From assembly GCA_005656395.1 (NCBI GenBank), contig SRSI01000004.1:2294001-2358000 (forward strand): DNA of 64,000 bases, written 5' to 3'. The notes beneath the pieces were generated by a model, which made no database searches, had not been told where the DNA came from, and saw nothing but the letters and a program-made list of their open reading frames with translations. Numbering within the stretch: position 1 is the stretch's first letter; each line of letters begins with the position of its first letter. Below are positions 57,508-64,000 of the stretch, piece by piece. A program made the translations under genes and the position numbers. The stretch comes from Strongyloides papillosus (taxonomy: Eukaryota > Nematoda > Chromadorea > Rhabditida > Strongyloididae).

Positions 57508-59701
57508 GTACAATTTTTCCTATAGACATACATTATAACAAATACTTTTAACACATATTTTTATGCACATTTCATGACATAAATTAAAATGTTATTCTTA
57601 ATATTTTAAGTTTAACTGTGTAGTCTTATAATTTATAATTGAGATATATATTTTCCTGCATTTACTAAATTTTTAGGCTTTGTAAAAATTTATGTTTATT
57701 TAAAATAAATTGCATATTTTAAAATATTATTATCATATTCTTTTTTTAATAATTTTAGAATAGTGCAAAGTTTACATGTTTGAGATATTTGATAAGTGCC
57801 TGTTTTAAGTGGTATTTTTATATGGTCCCATAGATATAACTTTACCCTTTTTCTAGAAAAGTAATTTATAGATAAAAATAAGAAATTTAATTGAGCCGGA
57901 AGTTCAGATCATTTGTCAATAGTATAAAGTTATCTTATTGTTAAAGTGTAACATTAATGTACTAAATATTATTGATAAAGAACAGACAAGCGATTTTATT
58001 ATGCAGTCAATTTATTTGACCAAAGTTTGATAAAAACAAGGATATATTATTTTTGAGAGTAAAAGTAAATAAATCATTAAAGTTTTGTTTACCCATTTGA
58101 TAAAAAAATAATAGTGATATTTGAAATGAATTCTATAAATTATTATAATTTTTATTTGACTTATCTTAAAAGAGCAATTCAAAATGATAGGAAAATATTT
58201 TTTACAAAATAAGAAATAGGCGAATTGATACTATTATTTTTTATTTGATGGTTATTTTTATATACAGAGAATATCTTCTAAATTCATCTACTTTGTTCTA
58301 AATTAAAGATCACTTTAGTTAAAAGTTTTATTTTAAAAATCGTATTTAATTTCATCTAAAAATGATACATTTGTTACGATATATTTATATTATGGATAAA
58401 TAAAAAAATTATAAAGTTTTATAAACATCCATATTGTCAATTAAATTTCATTGTATGACTCAATTGATTTTATGATATAAATACTAAATTTTTAATGATG
58501 TATATTCAGTGGCTATTTGCATTAAACAGTGTATTAAATTACCAATTTAATCATTATCTTATTATTATATTATAAAAAAAAACTAACAGATGTCGCTCAC
58601 ATTTAAAATATCATTTAATAAACTTTAAAGATTGCTAATGTCTTAATGATTTCGAATGATAATTATAAACTTTTATGTTAAGCCTAAAAAACACCTTTTA
58701 GGAAGTGATCACTTATTAGGTAATATTTAATCTTTACATCACGTTACTAATAATATTAATACACATTTTTATTTATATTAGTGCTTATTTAATTATATTA
58801 CCCGAGTAATTTTATTGGTTTTTTTTTATCGCTACTAACTTTTATTTGAGAATATTTTGCCAAACAATATTTATAAATAATTATAAATGTTATGTTAAAT
58901 CTACTGAGACTTTTCTCTTTAATTATAATGTTTATAATTTTTTTTTACATTTTTATTTCCATATTTCTATTTAACTAATATATTTATATAGTACATATTT
59001 TTAATCATATTTTATATGTGATTTTATTGTTTTTGTAATGTATGAGATCAGCTTAATCTTTTTTTATCATCCTGTAGTTTAAACAATTTTTTAATATATA
59101 AAAGTTGTTTGATATAAAAAAACATTATTTCTATTATTATTATTTTAACATTAGTAATATGTCTTATCTAAAACAGATGTATAGATAAGAAATGTTAAGC
59201 AATATATTGCTAGTTTTTAGATTATTGTTACATTAGATAGGAAAAGTAAATCAAGATATTTTATATCATAAAACAATCCCAATTTTTTTTTCTTTTGTAA
59301 ATATTATCTTTTGTGTTAGTGCATGTAAATTCAAGGAAATACAAATAAATTAAGATTGTTTTTAACGGAAAGGGCTTTTCTCCAAATATAACAAACAAGT
59401 ATTATATATGGAGATTAGCTTTTTGATTCTTATTATATTTATGGTTACAATTCAGGTATTTAAATGTTTTTGTATCTTCATAAATTATTTGTAAAGATGG
59501 TTATAAATCCTTTTTTTATTCTATGAACATTTGTTCTTTTTATAATAATGAATAAAAGCTATATGATAATTTTTTTAAATATTTTGTTTATTAATTTTAT
59601 AATCAGAAATATTTAAAGGACAAAATTATTATATTTAAAGCACATATATATATATTTTAATATGTCGACAATTATTTTAGATTAAAAATTAATTTTTACC
59701 T
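57508..59701. other. 2.2 kb intergenic region
   Basis: AT-rich spacer between wsp-1 and ctns-1, same strand. No frame of interest or RNA gene recognised. Confidence 0.45.
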
Positions 59702-61015
59702 ATGAATTTGATATCTATCTATACACCTCTTATTTTATTAATCATTTTAAATAACTTTACTTACTCTAATAAAGATGGTAGTAATGAATTAATATCCTAT
59801 ACAATTAAAACAATACAACTTATCCAAAATGAACCAAAAGTGATAAACTTTAAACTCAAGTATGTTTAATTATAAAGTTTTAGTAAATATTTATTTTAAG
59901 GAAAAAAATTGACAATTACATTAATGTAGCGTTAAATTATTCAGATAACCTTCTCAAGGTTGAGCCAAATACTTTCCTTTTTACATCAAATATTAGCGAA
60001 GTAAATGTAACATTAACAGGACTTGAAGTTCAAAGCTTATCATTTATTGATTTAGCCATTTGTCAATTTGATCAACCAGGTTTACCATGTAAACCAACAC
60101 CAACAGAATCATATCTTAGAGTAGAAATAATTCATTCAACATTCTTAAGTGTACTCATAGTGATAACTGGATGGATATATTTTTTCGCTTGGTCAATATC
60201 ATTTTATCCTCAAATATATTTAAATTTCGTAAGAAAATCAGTTGTAGGATTAAACTTTGATTTTCTCCTCTTAAATGTAATTGGTTTCACTTGTTATACA
60301 ATTTATAATGTTCTCATGTATTTTGACCCATATGTTCAAGATCTTTATCTTCAAGTTCATGAACGTTCTTTGATACCAGTTTTGTTGAATGATGTTGTAT
60401 TTGCTGTTCACGCATTAGTTGCATGCATCATAACAGGTATCCAATGTTTTATTTATACTCGTGAAAATCAACGAGTATCATATACATGCTATGGACTTAG
60501 TTCTGTTCTCATCCTAGCAGCAGTAATATCATTTATTCTTTCACTGTGTAATGTTATTAATTGGCTTCAATTTATTAATAATTTATCTTACCTCAAGATG
60601 GCTGTAACATTATCAAAATATTTCCCTCAGGCGTTATTGAATTATAGGAGAAAATCAACTGTTGGATGGTCTATTGGAAATGTTTTATTAGATTTTACCG
60701 GTGGTTTTATGGATATTGTACAAATGGTTCTTCAGGGAGCTAATACAAATGATTGGACAGGTTTTTATGGAAATCCAGTAAAATTCGGTTTGGGTTTAGT
60801 TTCAATGGTATTTGATGTTGTCTTTATGATACAACATTATTGTCTATACAGAAACACTGATGTAGGTATATTTAAGTTTTTTATTATATAAAATATATAA
60901 CAATAATTTTTAGAAACGAGACATTGAGTATACTGGAATTAATGGAGCAAATGATGGTGATTCTTTACCTAATCCATCTCCAACAACATTTGTTAACCAA
61001 GATGACGAACCATAA
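59702..61015 (+). CDS. ctns-1: Cystinosin, lysosomal cystine/H+ symporter
   Basis: Exons 59702..59859, 59901..60861 and 60914..61015 (introns 41 and 52 bp) give 406 residues, close to other cystinosins. A signal peptide is followed by a lumenal domain with several N-glycosylation sites (NYS, NIS, NVT) and seven membrane segments. Two PQ-loop motifs are clear: WSISFYPQIYLNFVRKSVVG in the first and LSKYFPQALLNYRRKSTVGW in the second; the aspartate-bearing LLDFTGG follows the second. The cytoplasmic tail contains EYTGI, a tyrosine-based YxxI sorting signal in place of the GYDQL of mammals. Role: exports cystine from lysosomes using the proton gradient. Stop TAA 61013-61015; AATAAA at 61134. Confidence 0.93.
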
Positions 61016-61133
61016 AAGTCGTAATAATTTTTAATATCACATTGTAAAATTATTTATCCTTAAAAAATAGTCCAATTCAAAACATATCATTTTTTAAAAA
61101 TTATGTATGTTATTTGTATGATTAAAAAAACAG

Positions 61134-61139
61134 AATAAA
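61134..61139 (+). terminator. Polyadenylation signal AATAAA of ctns-1
   Basis: Canonical hexamer about 120 bases past the ctns-1 stop, just before the start of the convergent small gene. Confidence 0.45.
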
Positions 61140-61277
61140 AAATATTTTTGCACGTCAAGGGTTTTTATACACAAAAACATAACTGAATATGGAATAATCT
61201 CGGAAATAATTTATTTTGTATTTAAAATAAAATGAAAGTATGATGGTATTTGATTATTCGAGATCAAAACATATACT

Positions 61278-61548
61278 TTATCTCCAAGCAGCTTCATATT
61301 TATCATCAACTGACTCAATACTAAATAATTGGTAATCTCCTGGAATATGTTTTTTTACAATACCTTAAAGTTTTTTACAAATAATATATTCACTTACTTG
61401 GTTGAATTAAATATGTACGTTTTTTGTATCTTCTTTGATAATATTGTGAAACTATGTAACCAATCAAGCCAAAAATTATAAAAAATAATAAAGTAATGAT
61501 AATATGTTCATTATTAGTAATATTAATTTTAGGAATTGCGAAAATCAT
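61278..61548 (-). CDS. Small single-pass membrane protein, function unknown
   Basis: Exon 1 61398..61548 (ATG at 61548) and exon 2 61278..61363 join in phase 1 across a 34 bp intron (GTAAGT…TTAAG), giving 78 residues. A short N-terminus with an N-I-T glycosylation site precedes one strong membrane helix (~16-33, IIITLLFFIIFGLIGYIV). A basic juxtamembrane stretch follows (YYQRRYKKRTY) and a hydrophilic tail ends SIESVDDKYEAAWR. Positive residues after the helix predict a cytoplasmic C-terminus. Coding character, splice sites and frame agree on both sides of the intron, but the intron is at the short limit and no family was recognised. It converges with ctns-1, about 260 bp apart. Confidence 0.6.
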
Positions 61549-62373
61549 AACGAATAAATTATATATCTTGAGAAAAAAAATAAAATAACTAAATATAAAT
61601 AATAGATTAAAATAAAAATCGAAAAATGGTTTATTGAGTTAGGTGCAATGGTCAATAAAACTTTAACTATTTAATGTCGTTTAAATAGTCTTACTTTTTA
61701 AGTCTGTGGACATTTTCTTTATAAACAAACAGGTTTCATTTAATATTTGTTTATAAAATACTTAATAGACTTAAAGCGATTTCTCTAATATGTAGCATAA
61801 AGAATTTTTTCATTCATAAGAAATATATTGATGTGTAAAAAAATACTAGGATTGAAAAATAAAAACACAACAAGAAGAAAGAAATTATTTATAATTGAAT
61901 GTTAGTAAAAAATAGAGCATGATATTGTCGATTTTGATGACATTACAAAAGTATACAAAAATATTACCAACTTTGAAAATAAGACAAATTACATAACAAC
62001 ATTATTAACGCTTTCTTTAAAAAAATATTTTTAAAAATAATTTTATTTTTCACACAATGATACATTTATTATTGGGATTGCGAATTAATTAGGGAACTAA
62101 AATTTATATTTTATTAAATGTTTAATATCATTTCTTTCTTTTACATTGTTACTTGATTGATCACTTCTTTAAATCAGTTTTCTTCTAAAAACAACTTGTT
62201 TTCTCTACTAAATTTTTGAGATATTTCTGAAAATAAAAATTTTCTAAGTGACATTCATATATATTCAATTAGTTCATTTGTGAATTTTCAAGGCAAACAT
62301 GATGAATATGTTTGTAAGCTAAAATATAAAAATTTTCTATGATGAATTAATATATTCTCATATATAACTATAT
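61549..62373. other. Intergenic spacer
   Basis: About 825 bp of AT-rich DNA between two minus-strand genes. No gene or structured repeat recognised. Confidence 0.4.
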
Positions 62374-64000
62374 TTAAGTTATATAAAAAAAGTATATTTT
62401 GATAAATGTTGATATTAAAGGAAAATAAAATAAAATAATGACATTGTAGTTCTTTAATAAGAAAGTCCCTGAAGAAACAGAAGGCAATTCATTCAACAAG
62501 TCAACTACTCGTATTTGTTTAACTGATGACAATACCAATTGATATCTTTCTGCCATATTCAATAAAAAGTTTCTAGCTACTTGTTTTACATATGGGGAGC
62601 ATACTTTTTCTAAACTTCCTACATGCCAACCGTATTCTGTATCATTTTTATTATATATATTCATTCCATACCATTGTAATCTGAGAATTACTATCTCATC
62701 TTTTAAATACTCTTCAATAATTATTATTCGACACATTGTACCCTAAAATAAGATAAAAAATTATACTTCTATTTTTCTTTTTTTAATCTTTTCATTACTT
62801 TGTATAAATGAAATATATTAAAAATAAAAATTTTCAAACACATTACATTCTAAGTAACTTCCTACCTTATATCATTTCAATCGGTTTCAAGTTTTTACTT
62901 TATTCAACTTTTTTTAATTATCATCTTTGATAACCAAAAAACGAAGTTGAATATTTATTTAAGAGTTAAAGTACTTATGAAAGATGTCGCTTATGTAAAA
63001 ATAAAATCTTTTGTTATTTTGATAAATCAAACTACAACAGCCCATAGTTTCATAAAATACAATGTTAATAAATCGTAAATTATTAAAAAAAAACATAACT
63101 TTCATTCTATGTACTTTAAAGCAGACATTTTTATGTTAAAAAAGGGAGCCGTTTATTTTTAAATGTAATATTTTCTTATATAAAAAATAAACTTACAGTT
63201 GGCATAATCCTTTCTAATGAATATTGTAATCTACTAGCAATATCTTTTGCTAACATCTTTTCATCACTAACAAGACCGGATTTCTCTAATATCTCAAGAG
63301 GTACATTTTCTTTAAACATTTGCAATTCTTGTTTTGAAAATCCTGCTAATATATATAAACCAGGTTGAAAATTGATATCTAATTCTCTAGGAGTATCACA
63401 TATAAAATTACCCATATGACAAGTACATGCACCTCTTCCTTCAATGTATAATTTTTCACCAAAATTCATAATATTACTTCCATGAATACAAACATCATTC
63501 TCAAGGCATGGTAATTCTTTACAAATTTGTGTATTATTTCCTAAACATTCACACCAATTAGAACAACGCCCATACCAATCTGTATATTGGCGAAATATTG
63601 TTCCTTTAAAGACTTCAACCCAATCTCCATTAAAATTTCTTAACCTACATCCTAACTCCGTTGATGGTGGTTCTTGAGTATGATATTCATCTGTAGGTAT
63701 TGTAAAATTATCATACATTATCTTTTCCGTATATTCTTTATTTGTGATATTTAAAGTATTAGATATGTTTTTTGATGAAATATTTATCTTTTCAATTAAA
63801 TTTTTATTTTCAACCACTTTTTTACTATCATAAATGGAGGTTGAAGAATTTATAATTCCAGATAAATTAATTTTCTCTGTCTCATTAATGACTTTATTTT
63901 TTTGTTTTAATGGTAATTGAATATCATGTGGAATAATAGATGGTTTGGTTGGCATAAGTCCTTTCATAGCATAATCATCTTTTGCTTTTTGTAAGCAAGG
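62374..64000 (-). CDS. Cysteine-rich surface protein with hydrophobic C-terminal tail, 5' part outside window
   Basis: Exons 63197..64000 (open to the window edge) and 62374..62742 are joined in phase 0 across a 454 bp intron; about 390 residues are visible. The first ~110 residues are N/S/K/I-rich with many N-glycosylation sites. A cysteine-rich module follows (GCRLRNF…WVEVFKG… YGRCSNWCECLGN… CKELPCLENDVC… GRGACTCHMGNFICD), resembling secreted CxxC/VWC-like folds. An alpha-helical, cysteine-poor domain with YILAGFSKQEL and YGWHVGS comes next. The protein ends with a ~25-residue hydrophobic stretch (…NVIILFYFPLISTFIKIYFF), suggesting a GPI signal or C-terminal anchor. Family not recognised. 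The ATG at 63967 need not be the start because the frame is open beyond it. Confidence 0.75.

Overview
The window is eukaryotic and looks like nuclear DNA of a nematode. It is very AT-rich. Most introns are short (about 35-60 bp, GT...AG), although wsp-1 and fmi-1 carry introns of several hundred bases or more. The genes that can be named (fmi-1/Flamingo, wsp-1/WASP, ctns-1/cystinosin, an ATF4-type bZIP factor, a secreted tandem galectin, an M8 metallopeptidase, a rhamnose-type sugar-nucleotide synthase) form an ordinary nematode set. The extreme AT content and tiny introns suggest a Strongyloides-like clade; that is inference and no species is claimed. All multi-exon models were built by hand from splice sites and frame continuity and have no transcript support here.

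Layout. 1-13.3 kb: a partial SLC22-like transporter (-), a coiled-coil protein (+), a divergent Cys-loop-superfamily ligand-gated channel (+), 4.7 kb without a supported gene, and a secreted family-1 glycoside hydrolase (+). 13.6-29.9 kb: an island of mobile DNA with three copies of a ~0.95 kb terminal-inverted-repeat element, two mariner-like elements (one with a transposase remnant), a 650 bp hAT-like element with an 8 bp target duplication, a decayed zinc-finger/hAT-like coding remnant, and an 8,750 bp Ty3/gypsy LTR retrotransposon with two identical 178 bp LTRs. 29.9-33.7 kb: gene-free apart from a small GC-richer island. 33.7-43.0 kb: fmi-1 (+), six exons. 43.1-51.4 kb: five genes on the minus strand (M8 peptidase, galectin, bifunctional dehydratase/epimerase-reductase, TLC-domain membrane protein, ATF4-like bZIP). 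54.5-61.0 kb: wsp-1 and ctns-1 (+). 61.3-64 kb: a tiny membrane protein (-) and a partial cysteine-rich surface protein (-).

Most unusual items: (1) the retrotransposon pol polyprotein carries about 600 residues before its protease that look like a membrane-glycoprotein ectodomain (signal-like segment, cysteines, long coiled coil, possible membrane segment), an env-like plan in an unexpected place; (2) the channel gene lacks the canonical Cys-loop cysteines and has a strongly hydrophobic M2; (3) the ATF4-like gene has two competing donors, one giving an in-frame N-terminus and the other a start-stop uORF plus an out-of-frame uORF overlapping the main start, the layout of translationally controlled ATF4; (4) wsp-1 contains a large alternative first exon that would replace the WH1 domain.
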